Of a DNA stretch of 36,280 nt, positions 23,127-30,999 are shown piece by piece. The translations under genes and the position numbers were made by a program. This stretch comes from Sulfuriflexus sp032250955 (GTDB lineage: Bacteria > Pseudomonadota > Gammaproteobacteria > AKS1). The notes under the pieces are model-generated. The model did not search any database. It saw only the letters and a program-made list of their open reading frames with translations, and was not told where the DNA came from. The stretch covers positions 1-36,280 of the forward strand of contig NZ_JAVVES010000024.1 of NCBI RefSeq assembly GCF_032250955.1. The letters run 5' to 3'. Every line of letters begins with the position of its first letter. The stretch's first letter is position 1.

Positions 23127-23223
23127 GGGGTCGGAGTCGCGCGGGCGTGGTGATTCGCTGGAACAACGGGCCACGACGTTGGCGGGTAGATCAAAGGTAT
23201 CTATTGACAGTGACTCCGACCCC
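23127..23223. repeat. 97-bp palindromic element, copy 4
   Basis: The hairpin is again TAGAT-CAAAGGT-ATCTA (23187-23203). The outer right end has TGACTCCGACCCC. After it the 46-base linker is repeated and a third element begins (GGATAAGGGG at 23264) but stops, so the unit of tandem repetition is 143 bases. Confidence 0.9.
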
Positions 23224-23359
23224 GCTGGATAGCTGTGCCCGGCTTGCTATGGGCTTGTTTACAGGATAAGGGGTTCATTAGGTATTTCCTAAGCGCTATA
23301 GCAAATAAACCTGATCCAGAGTAACAACAAAAACACACTCAACACCCGCCAGGGAGAAA

Positions 23360-24154
23360 TCAACCCATCAACATTTTTACCCCGATAACCAGTAACAACA
23401 GCGCAAATACCCGCTTCAGGCTGACCACCGGCAGTCGATGCGCAAGCACTGCACCGAGAGGGGCAAACAGAATACTCGTGCTGACAATCCCGGCAAACGC
23501 CGGCCAGTAGACATAGCCACTACTCCACTCGGGCAGGCCGGTTTCATGCCAGCCGGTCATCATATAGCCAGTTGCACCGGCAACCGCGATAGGCAAACCA
23601 CAGGCTGCCGAAGTGGCCACCGCCTGGCGCATGGCAACATTACACCAGACCAGGAATGGCACGGTCATGGTGCCGCCACCAATCCCGACAATACTGGAAA
23701 TAACACCGATGCCTGCCCCCGCGGTCAGCATACCGGCCGTCCCCGGCACACGACGCTGTGCGTCAGGGCGTGCGCCACTCAGCATCTGCACAGCGACGAG
23801 CAACTCAAAGATACCGAACACCTGGCGCAAGCTTGTTGCCGACAGGTAATCCGCGATGACGGCACCCAGCAGGGCACCGAGGATAATCCCAGGCGCGAGA
23901 CGCACCAATACCGGCCACTGTACCGCGCCATGCCGGTGATGCGCCCAGGTTGACGCAATCGACGTGATGACAATTGTTGCCAACGAAGTGCCGATGGCCA
24001 TATGCACCGTGTGCACGGACTCGATACCTTGCAGGCTGAACAGAAACACCAGCGCTGGCACGATAATCAGGCCGCCACCGACCCCGAGCAGGCCGGCCAT
24101 CAGGCCCGCGAGACTGCCGAGCAACAAGTAATAAAACAGTATCTCGGGCAGCAT
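23360..24154 (-). CDS. TauE/SafE-family sulfite/sulfonate exporter-like permease
   Basis: A 264-residue membrane protein with eight predicted hydrophobic helices in two repeats, as usual for TSUP transporters. The repeat signatures GLMAGLLGVGGGLIIVPAL (about residues 17-35) and IVGIGGGTMTVPFLV (second half) are present. Such proteins move sulfite, sulfoacetate or related anions across the inner membrane. It follows the APC permease gene by 1 base, so the two are cotranscribed. A role in sulfur metabolism is plausible in this genome but unproven. Confidence 0.85.
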   Translation of the reverse strand: MLPEILFYYLLLGSLAGLMAGLLGVGGGLIIVPALVFLFSLQGIESVHTVHMAIGTSLATIVITSIASTWAHHRHGAVQWPVLVRLAPGIILGALLGAVIADYLSATSLRQVFGIFELLVAVQMLSGARPDAQRRVPGTAGMLTAGAGIGVISSIVGIGGGTMTVPFLVWCNVAMRQAVATSAACGLPIAVAGATGYMMTGWHETGLPEWSSGYVYWPAFAGIVSTSILFAPLGAVLAHRLPVVSLKRVFALLLLVIGVKMLMG

Positions 24155-24155
24155 A

Positions 24156-25379
24156 TTAAACCACTAACCAGTGATACAACTGGAACAACAGCAGCGCGAG
24201 GGTAAAGACGATCCCGCCGATGGGGATGATGATCGGATAGACGCGCACACCTGCCACCACGGGCTCACGCCGTTTTATCACCACCAGCGCAAGGTTGATG
24301 ATGGTAAAAATAAACAGGGTGATGAAACTCGTCACCTGCGCCAGCGTCAGTAGCGGTAACCATATGGCCATCACCCAGATGACGCCTGTCACGACTGCCG
24401 TCGCCAGCAACGGCGTGCGTGTGCGTGCATTCACCCTGCCCAGCGGGGCCGGTAGCCAGCCCTGTCGTGCCGAGCCGTAGAGCATGCGCGAGGCCATGAT
24501 GATCTGCACAAGCACCCCGTTAACCACTGCCACCACGCCCACCAGGCCAATAAAAAAGGCTTCTTTACCGGTCACGCGTGTATAAACGGCTGCCAGCGGT
24601 GCCTTGCTGGCTGCCAACTCCGCCACCGGCACGGTCAGCGAGGCGGCGATCGCCACGGCCAGATAAATGAGTGTCGTAACGACAATACTGATAAAGATCG
24701 CGCGCGGCAGATTCTTCCGCGGCTGCCTGACCTCTTCGGCGATATTGACCATGTCCTCGAAACCGACAAACGCATAAAAGGCCACAAAAGACCCCAGCAG
24801 GACCGCCTGCCAGGCCGAAAGACTGAAAGCGGGTAACAGGCTGTCCAGGCGCGCGGGGAGTTCAACAAAATGTTCGCGTGCCACCCACAGGATGATCACC
24901 AGACCGGCTATCTCCAGCAGGGTCAGCACGGATGCCGCACCCACCGATTCACGAATACCCCAGGCCGCAATCCCGCCGAGCACAAGGACGATGCTACTGA
25001 TCACCAGCCACACCGGGACGTCGATGAATAATTGCAGGTAGCCGACCACACCGCGCGCCAACGTCGCACTTGAGACCACGCCGATGCAAATGATCAGGAA
25101 GGCCATCAGCAGCGAGACATGCCTGTGCGCAAAGGCGGCATGGACATACAATGCCGCCCCCGCACTCCGCGGGTATCGCGCCGATAACTCGGCATAGGCA
25201 AAGGCGGTAAAGGTCACGAGCAGGGCGGCCACCAGGAATGCCAGCGGCATGTAATTACCCGCGACCCCCGCCACCTCGCCAACCAGCACGTAGATACCGG
25301 CCCCGATAATGGTGCCGAGGCCATAGAGGGTGAGCAGGGGCAGGGAAAGGCTACGGCGGAGTTCCACTTGATCTGACAT
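24156..25379 (-). CDS. APC-family amino acid/polyamine permease
   Basis: A 407-residue permease with about twelve hydrophobic segments. The N-terminal GLGTIIGAGIYVLVGEVAG (about residues 21-39) is the first-helix motif of amino acid/polyamine/organocation antiporters, and FVGFEDMVNIAEEV is the conserved loop at helix 6. The C-terminus is hydrophobic and short, so it is slightly smaller than average for the family. It is the first gene of a two-gene operon with the TauE-like gene. Which amino acid or amine it carries is not visible. Confidence 0.85.
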   Translation of the reverse strand: MSDQVELRRSLSLPLLTLYGLGTIIGAGIYVLVGEVAGVAGNYMPLAFLVAALLVTFTAFAYAELSARYPRSAGAALYVHAAFAHRHVSLLMAFLIICIGVVSSATLARGVVGYLQLFIDVPVWLVISSIVLVLGGIAAWGIRESVGAASVLTLLEIAGLVIILWVAREHFVELPARLDSLLPAFSLSAWQAVLLGSFVAFYAFVGFEDMVNIAEEVRQPRKNLPRAIFISIVVTTLIYLAVAIAASLTVPVAELAASKAPLAAVYTRVTGKEAFFIGLVGVVAVVNGVLVQIIMASRMLYGSARQGWLPAPLGRVNARTRTPLLATAVVTGVIWVMAIWLPLLTLAQVTSFITLFIFTIINLALVVIKRREPVVAGVRVYPIIIPIGGIVFTLALLLFQLYHWLVV

Positions 25380-25551
25380 GCATTGATTATGCCGTACTCT
25401 GGCATTAGATGCCCATGCCCGTGCGCCACCGTCATGCCGGACAGCGTGGTAAATTGACCCGGTGTTTTTTCTTCGTCGTGGGCTTTATGTATCTATACTC
25501 ACTGCTGATTTCATGTCAGCATAGAACCGTGATTTACGAGTACTACCCTTG

Positions 25552-27471
25552 ATGATTATACGTACCTGCCTCGGCTTTCTGCTCTGTCTTTGCCTGCTGC
25601 CTCTACCGGCATATGCCGGTCTTGACCAGCAACGTACGGATTTTCTCGAGGCGCGCAAGGCCGTGCGGCAGGGCGACACTGCCCGTTATAAAAAACTTCT
25701 CACCGGCCTGCAGGATTACCCGCTCAAGCCCTACCTCGAATATGAAGCCCTGCAGCGCGGTCTCGACCAGCAGCCCAGCGGGCGTATCCACGCATTCCTT
25801 GAGGCTAACCAGGATTCCCCTCTGCAGAAACGCCTGCGCCGGCAGTGGTTGACCAGCCTGGCCCGCCAGGGGCGCTGGCAAGAATTTGTCGCCGACTACC
25901 GTGATCTGAATAACACCCGGCTTGCCTGCCAGTATGCGCATGGCCTGCAAAAACTCGGCAGACACAAGCAGGCAAAAATTGCCGCCGAGGCCCTCTGGCT
26001 AACCGGTAAATCACAACCGCGGGCCTGTGACCCGGTGTTCAAAAGCTGGCGTGCCAGCGGTAACGCCAGCCCGGAACTGATCTGGGAACGCGTCCGGCTG
26101 GCTATGCACAAACGCCGCCCGAGCCTGGCCCGTTACCTGGCAAAGTTTCTAGGTCCCGAGGATCGAACCTGGGTCGAGCGCTGGTATCGCATGTATCGCC
26201 AGCCGGCCAAAATGCTCGATCACCCGGCTTTTAAAAAAGACAACTCCCTGGTCAGGGAGATCCTGCTGCACGGCCTGGAACGCCTGGCCCGCCTCGATGC
26301 AGCCGAAGCAACAAAACGCTGGCATGAGATCCGTGACCACTACAGCTTCAGCCGCGAGGATATCGGCAAACTCGAACGCCGCATTGGCCTGTCAGCGGCA
26401 ACGCAGGGGCTCAGCGATGCACATGCGCTGCTGGATCGCGTTGATATCAGCTGGACGGATAACACCGTGCACGAATGGCGAGTACGCAGCGCACTCCGCG
26501 CCGGCAACTGGCAGGCTGCCCTGCAAGGCATTGAAGCCATGCCCGCCGAACTGGCGCAGCAGCAGAGCTGGCGATACTGGCGGGCACGGGCACTGGAAAA
26601 AACCGGTTTCAGGAAACAGGCCAATGAGCTCTACGCCAGCCTTGCCGCGCGGCATGATTATCACAGTCTGCTGGCCGCCGACCGCCTTGGCATGGCCTAC
26701 TCACTCGAGGGCACCTCGCTCACGTCCAGCGAGGCCGAGCTTGAGAAGATTCGCAACATCCCGGGCATTCGCCGCGCCGGGGAGCTTTACCATGTTGGCC
26801 TGGAAATCGATGCCCGCCGCGAGTGGCATCACACCATCGCAAGTTTCGACAAACGCCAGCTCCAGGTCGCGGCCATCCTCGCCAACCGCTGGAACTGGCA
26901 TGACCGGGTCGTCTTCACCCTCGGCCGCACGGATACCCTGGATGACCTGAAACTCCGCTTTCCCATCGTCTATGAAAAGCAGGTTCGCCGGCATGCACAG
27001 CGCAACCAGATCGACACCGCCTGGGTCTTCGGTATCCTGCGCCAGGAAAGCGCTTACATGAGCGATGCCCGCTCGCACGCCGGCGCACTCGGACTCATGC
27101 AGCTTATGCCACGTACCGCCCGTTACGAGGCGCGTAAACTCAAGCTTCCATTGGCTAACCAGTACGATATCCTGGATGTCGACAAGAATATCCGCCTCGG
27201 CACCGCGCACCTGAAACGTGTACTGGATATCAACAATGGCAACCAGGTACTGGCCACCGCTTCGTATAACGCCGGTGCCCAGCGCGTGAAGAGCTGGCTG
27301 CCGGAGTCCGGACAAATGGATGCCGATGTCTGGATCGAGACCATGCCTTTTCATGAAACGCGCAAATATGTAAAGAGAGTCATGTCCACCATGGCGATTT
27401 TTGAAAAACACCTCGGCGAGCCGGTCAGCCCACTCGAACAACGCCTGACTGATATCCGGCGCACGCCTTAA
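25552..27471 (+). CDS. slt: Soluble lytic murein transglycosylase (Slt70 family)
   Basis: A 639-residue periplasmic enzyme that cleaves peptidoglycan to 1,6-anhydro muropeptides. A signal peptide (ending AYAG, about residue 21) precedes an alpha-superhelical U/L domain rich in tetratricopeptide-like helices (DPVFKSWRASG, PELAQQQSWRYWRAR). The C-terminal lysozyme-like domain has the catalytic Glu499 in ILRQESAY, then SHAGALGLMQLMPRTA and VLATASYNAGAQRVKSW. The ATG at 25552 follows a TTG at 25549; no strong ribosome site is near, so the start is less sure. The next gene follows after a 9-bp stem. Confidence 0.93.
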   Translation: MIIRTCLGFLLCLCLLPLPAYAGLDQQRTDFLEARKAVRQGDTARYKKLLTGLQDYPLKPYLEYEALQRGLDQQPSGRIHAFLEANQDSPLQKRLRRQWLTSLARQGRWQEFVADYRDLNNTRLACQYAHGLQKLGRHKQAKIAAEALWLTGKSQPRACDPVFKSWRASGNASPELIWERVRLAMHKRRPSLARYLAKFLGPEDRTWVERWYRMYRQPAKMLDHPAFKKDNSLVREILLHGLERLARLDAAEATKRWHEIRDHYSFSREDIGKLERRIGLSAATQGLSDAHALLDRVDISWTDNTVHEWRVRSALRAGNWQAALQGIEAMPAELAQQQSWRYWRARALEKTGFRKQANELYASLAARHDYHSLLAADRLGMAYSLEGTSLTSSEAELEKIRNIPGIRRAGELYHVGLEIDARREWHHTIASFDKRQLQVAAILANRWNWHDRVVFTLGRTDTLDDLKLRFPIVYEKQVRRHAQRNQIDTAWVFGILRQESAYMSDARSHAGALGLMQLMPRTARYEARKLKLPLANQYDILDVDKNIRLGTAHLKRVLDINNGNQVLATASYNAGAQRVKSWLPESGQMDADVWIETMPFHETRKYVKRVMSTMAIFEKHLGEPVSPLEQRLTDIRRTP

Positions 27472-27480
27472 GGCACACCC

Positions 27481-27508
27481 GTTGCCGGGTTTTCTTCTGC
27501 CCGGCAAC
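27481..27508 (+). terminator. Perfect 9-bp hairpin between slt and the NDUFA9-like gene
   Basis: GTTGCCGGG (27481-27489) and CCCGGCAAC (27500-27508) with a U-rich loop TTTTCTTCTG. There is no T run after it, so termination is uncertain. Confidence 0.5.
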
Positions 27509-27524
27509 GCTCTATGCTTGGCCG

Positions 27525-28433
27525 ATGAAACGCATCTGCATACTCGGTGGCAGCGGTTTTGTCGGTAAATCACTCTGCCGGCTGCTGGCCGGCAATGACT
27601 GGCTGGTGCGGGTGCCTTCGCGCCGGCCGGCCAGCAGCAACCCAATGCTGCAAACATTGCCCGGCGTGGAGACGGTCCAGTGCGATATCCATGACCCCTC
27701 CCAACTGGCAACGCTGCTTACCAACTGCGATGACGTCGTCAACCTGGTCGGGATCCTCAATGAGCCAGGCAATGATGGTAGCGGCTTCCAGCACGCCCAT
27801 GTCGAACTGGCCCGCAAGGTGATAGAGGCCTGTCAGAACGAGGGCATAACGAGACTCCTGCACATGAGCGCCCTGCATGCGAATGCGGAACGCGGGCCGA
27901 GCCATTACCTGCGCAGCAAGGGCCAGGCCGAACAGCTGGTCATCGAGGCCGGTGAACAGGACCTGCAGGCGACACGTTTCCGCCCGTCGATCATCTTTGG
28001 CCCCAATGACAGTTTCTTCAACCGCTTTGCCTACCTCTTGCGCTTCGCCCCGGTCTTTCCACTGGCCTGCCCGGATGCACGCTTTGCACCTGTCTACGTC
28101 GAGGATGTGGCGCGTGCCTTTATGCGCTCACTCCATGATGACAGCACCATCGGCCAGGGCTATGACCTGTGCGGGCCGAAAACCTATACCTTGAAAGAAC
28201 TGGTCAGTTATACCGCCATGTGTTGCGGTTACCGTCGTGTGATTATTGGCCTGAATGACAGCCTCTCCAGGCTGCAGGCAAAAATGCTCGGTCTGTTACC
28301 CGGCAAGCCGATGAGCTATGACAACTACCTGTCACTGACCGTCGACAGTGTCTGTGACGAACCCTTCCCGTCCAGGTTTGGCACACCCACCGCCATTGAA
28401 GAAGTCGTGCCCGAGTATTTGTACCGGGGATGA
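27525..28433 (+). CDS. Complex I NDUFA9-like atypical short-chain dehydrogenase
   Basis: A 302-residue NAD(P)-binding Rossmann protein. GGSGFVGKSLC (residues 8-18) is the nucleotide loop and DDVVNLVGIL is the strand-4 region. The usual YxxxK is kept only as YLRSK (about residue 128), typical of the NDUFA9/NAD-dependent epimerase subgroup. Bacterial members are often found near lytic transglycosylase or tRNA genes; their function is poorly known. Its 3' end overlaps the converging aminopeptidase gene by 109 bases. Confidence 0.85.
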   Translation: MKRICILGGSGFVGKSLCRLLAGNDWLVRVPSRRPASSNPMLQTLPGVETVQCDIHDPSQLATLLTNCDDVVNLVGILNEPGNDGSGFQHAHVELARKVIEACQNEGITRLLHMSALHANAERGPSHYLRSKGQAEQLVIEAGEQDLQATRFRPSIIFGPNDSFFNRFAYLLRFAPVFPLACPDARFAPVYVEDVARAFMRSLHDDSTIGQGYDLCGPKTYTLKELVSYTAMCCGYRRVIIGLNDSLSRLQAKMLGLLPGKPMSYDNYLSLTVDSVCDEPFPSRFGTPTAIEEVVPEYLYRG

Positions 28434-29488
28434 GCCGCGCTCAGCTTATCCAGTAACCGACGGCGCTGACCGGCCTCCATGTCAGCGAGTTTCGCTACCA
28501 CCCGGTAAAACGCTGGCAGGTTGCCCTGCTGTTGGGCGAGCAGGGCCTGGAAGGCGGGGACATCCTGATGGTACGTGCCAACAGGTGCCAGTACGGCATT
28601 GTTTAAGCCTTTTTTGAACCAGTGATCATAGCCGGCATAACCGTGCCAACCCTCTTTCAGGGCTCGGTAGGCGCGGCGAAGCCGGTTCAGTATCCGGCGC
28701 TTGGCGGCACGCATGTACCGGGGCGGTTTCTGACTTGCATACAACTCGAGCAGTCTGCTGCGATACTCCAGGAGTAAGCCGATAAAGACCTCGTCACGCT
28801 GCCGGTTCAGGGCATAGTCGGCGAAATCCCCGCCCTGTTGTTGATGCGCCAACCAGCGCTGTACCCCTTCGAGTTGCACCGTCATGGCAAACGACTCATT
28901 GGCCTGGGAATCATTTTCCAGATAGACCTTTTCATGGGCGAGTTCATGAAACAGAATGGCGGCACTATCCAGCGCCGGGTAACGCAATACCGAATTATAA
29001 ACAGGGTCCGCGAACCAGCCGCGGGTTGAATAGGCCGGTGACGGTGCCACATGCACATCCCAACCCTGGGCCCGCAAGTCATCGGCGAGTTCATGTGCAC
29101 ACTGCTCGTTAAAAAACGGCCGGGAACCGTGGCAGCCCACAAAGGGATAACACCACTGTTTTTGCCGCAGGGAAAACTCCGGTGTCGCAAATACATTCCA
29201 TAACACGTAGGGCCGACCGACATCACTGTAGCTTCGATAGCTTGCGGTATCCGGCAGGTGTAATTCATGTATCGCGAAGGCATGGGCCTTCTCTATATAT
29301 TGCAGGTGTTCGCGCAGCACTGCCGGCGTCTGTGGATCGGCGATCACCTCCGGAATGGGCCGGCGATTATTCATGACCTCAAGCTGCCCTGCGGCGGCGT
29401 GACCATAGTAGGCCAGCTCGGCACAACCGCTGACTACAAGAGTCGCCGCCACCAATATGATATGGGCTGAACGCAGGGCAATCTTCAT
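28325..29488 (-). CDS. Lipoprotein putative aminopeptidase (Aminopep, PF10023 type)
   Basis: A 387-residue protein starting at the ATG at 29488; an earlier ATG at 29530 would add 14 residues encoded by the TGATGATTGATGA repeat. A lipoprotein signal (VVSGC, Cys22) anchors it on the periplasmic side. ILFHELAHEKVYL gives an HExxH site at His181-Glu182-His185, with a possible third ligand Glu198 in NESFAM. The family is named as predicted aminopeptidase from such motifs; activity has not been shown to my knowledge. It converges on, and overlaps by 109 bases, the NDUFA9-like gene. Confidence 0.85.
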   Translation of the reverse strand: MKIALRSAHIILVAATLVVSGCAELAYYGHAAAGQLEVMNNRRPIPEVIADPQTPAVLREHLQYIEKAHAFAIHELHLPDTASYRSYSDVGRPYVLWNVFATPEFSLRQKQWCYPFVGCHGSRPFFNEQCAHELADDLRAQGWDVHVAPSPAYSTRGWFADPVYNSVLRYPALDSAAILFHELAHEKVYLENDSQANESFAMTVQLEGVQRWLAHQQQGGDFADYALNRQRDEVFIGLLLEYRSRLLELYASQKPPRYMRAAKRRILNRLRRAYRALKEGWHGYAGYDHWFKKGLNNAVLAPVGTYHQDVPAFQALLAQQQGNLPAFYRVVAKLADMEAGQRRRLLDKLSAAHPRYKYSGTTSSMAVGVPNLDGKGSSQTLSTVSDR

Positions 29489-29556
29489 TGATGATTTATG
29501 ATTGCTGATTGATGAATGTTCCTGAATCATCGATCATCAATCCGCGATCATCAATG
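29489..29556. repeat. TGATGATTGATGA repeat upstream of the aminopeptidase gene
   Basis: Forward (TGATGATTTATGATTGCTGA) and inverted (ATCATCGATCATCAATCCGC) copies of a GATTGATGAT motif face each other. The same motif is at 18521-18656 and near 35757-35770. Confidence 0.6.
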
Positions 29557-29557
29557 A

Positions 29558-29601
29558 TTTTGCACAAAAAAGCCGCCCGAAGGCGGCTTTTTTGTGCAAA
29601 A
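29558..29601 (-). terminator. Terminator of sat with a 20-bp perfect stem
   Basis: TTTTGCACAAAAAAGCCGCC (29558-29577) and GGCGGCTTTTTTGTGCAAAA (29582-29601) pair perfectly around CGAA. It has a T run on both strands and is 12 bases after the sat stop. Confidence 0.9.
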
Positions 29602-29603
29602 TT

Positions 29604-29623
29604 CCAGCCTTGTTAAAGGCTGG
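29604..29623 (-). other. Hairpin over the sat stop codon
   Basis: CCAGCCTT and AAGGCTGG flank GTTA, which includes the TAA stop of sat (complement of TTA at 29613-29615). This second stem lies directly before the terminator in the sat transcript and could protect the mRNA 3' end. Confidence 0.5.
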
Positions 29624-30797
29624 AGTAGTAGTCGATCAGGATCTTGGCGACTTCAGGACGCGAGAATTCCTTCGGTGGCGCTTCACCATTACCGAGCATT
29701 TCACGTACCTTGGTACCTGACAGCAGCACAAAATCTTCCTTTTCATGGTCCGGGGCTTCGCACATCATGACAACCTTGTTGAGCTTCTTCGACCAGGCAG
29801 TATGGTCGGCCTTGAAGATCTCGATATCCATGGCACCGGCGGGGACTTCTTCCTCGAAGATGGTCTGGGCATCAAAGGCACCGTAGTAATCACCGACACC
29901 GGCATGGTCACGGCCGATAATAAAGTGTGTCGCCCCCATGTTCTGGCGGAAGTAGGCGTGCAGCACGGCTTCGCGTGGGCCGGCATAGAGCATGTCGAAA
30001 CCGTAACCGGTGACCATAGCGCTGTTCGGCGGGAAGTACAGCTCGACCATCTTGCGGATGGCGGCATCACGAACCGGCGCGGGGATATCACCCGGCTTCA
30101 GCTTGCCAAGCAGCATGTGGATAACGAGACCGTCACAGCCGAGGCGCTCCATGGCCATGTGACAAAGCTCTTCGTGCGCCAGGTGCATCGGATTGCGTGT
30201 CTGGAAGGCGACAATCTTCTTCCAGCCGTGTTCGGCGATCTCGTTACGGATCTCCACGGCGGTGCGGAAGGTATCCGGGAAATCATCGAGGAAATAACTG
30301 AAGTGCAGGACCTGGATAGGACCGGCGATGGCAAAGCGTCCGACGCTGTTGAAGGCGGCCACGCCCGGGTGTTCCATGTCATCAGTGCGGTAGACCTTAT
30401 CGGTCATGACCTTCATCTGTGCGTCGCTGACTTCCTCGATGCTCTCGACGTCCTGAACGGCGATGACGGGATTGCCTTCCATGTTCGGGTCGCGCAGGGC
30501 GATACGCTTGGCACCCTTGATGGCGGTGACATCCTCAACCAGGTTCAATACCGGCACCGGGAAGAACTTGCCATCGGTGGTCTTCATGTTTTCGGCACAG
30601 CCCATGGCATCCGCCACGTTCATGAAGCCTGTCAGCGGGGTAAAGTAACCACCGCCCATCATGACCGCGTTGCCGGCGGCAGCGGAACTGATCATGATAG
30701 ATGGCAGTGTTTCCGCCTCCTTCTCAAGCGCATGGTGTTCGTTAGAGTCATAAACGAACAGCGGCATGAGTTCGTCGGCACCAACAGGTTTGATCAT
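29613..30797 (-). CDS. sat: ATP sulfurylase (dissimilatory-type Sat)
   Basis: Sulfate adenylyltransferase, 394 residues from the ATG at 30797 (AGGAG upstream; the more distant GTG at 30851 is less likely). The active-site blocks are QTRNPMHLAHE (His-x-x-His), IIGRDHAGVGDYYG and LLSGTKVREML. It is the homo-oligomeric, single-gene type, not the CysDN heterodimer; in sulfur oxidisers it makes ATP and sulfate from adenosine phosphosulfate and pyrophosphate. There are no aprAB, aprM or cys genes beside it, so the direction in this cell is inferred. It is monocistronic with a very strong terminator. Confidence 0.93.
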   Translation of the reverse strand: MIKPVGADELMPLFVYDSNEHHALEKEAETLPSIMISSAAAGNAVMMGGGYFTPLTGFMNVADAMGCAENMKTTDGKFFPVPVLNLVEDVTAIKGAKRIALRDPNMEGNPVIAVQDVESIEEVSDAQMKVMTDKVYRTDDMEHPGVAAFNSVGRFAIAGPIQVLHFSYFLDDFPDTFRTAVEIRNEIAEHGWKKIVAFQTRNPMHLAHEELCHMAMERLGCDGLVIHMLLGKLKPGDIPAPVRDAAIRKMVELYFPPNSAMVTGYGFDMLYAGPREAVLHAYFRQNMGATHFIIGRDHAGVGDYYGAFDAQTIFEEEVPAGAMDIEIFKADHTAWSKKLNKVVMMCEAPDHEKEDFVLLSGTKVREMLGNGEAPPKEFSRPEVAKILIDYYSSL

Positions 30798-30999
30798 GGG
30801 TTTCTCCTGATATTTTATATAAGATTCGGTATATGCGGGGCGCGCAAGCACCTACTCCACACAGGGAGGCTTGTTGTACAACAGGATGGCCCCGTGTTTC
30901 AAACAAAATTACGCTGATGCGAGGGTTCACGGGATTTATAATGGGGTAATCTTGCGGGCCGGGCAGGGTCGGCGGCCGGTCCGTGGTATTCTCAAAAGT

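Larger units (their letters stand above)
22298..23359. other. Long repeat-rich intergenic region
   Basis: No gene is seen in more than 1 kb. From left to right: short TTAAAGGC tandem repeats (22327-22370), a 590-bp element with inverted ends (22376-22962), two 97-bp palindromic elements in a 143-base tandem arrangement (22984-23270), and a 90-base tail before the TauE gene. The open frames inside (for example 22618-22950) are low-complexity and not coding-like. Confidence 0.75.

Noticed and set aside
22984..23273. CRISPR-like array
   Set aside because: Only two full units of 143 bases with palindromic 97-bp parts and nearly identical spacers; no cas genes are in the window.
26701..27711. 336-codon open frame on the minus strand across slt and the next gene
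   Set aside because: Spans two unrelated genes in antisense, including their intergenic hairpin; not a real protein.
29745..30917. 390-codon open frame on the plus strand across sat
   Set aside because: Antisense of the ATP sulfurylase with all active-site motifs.
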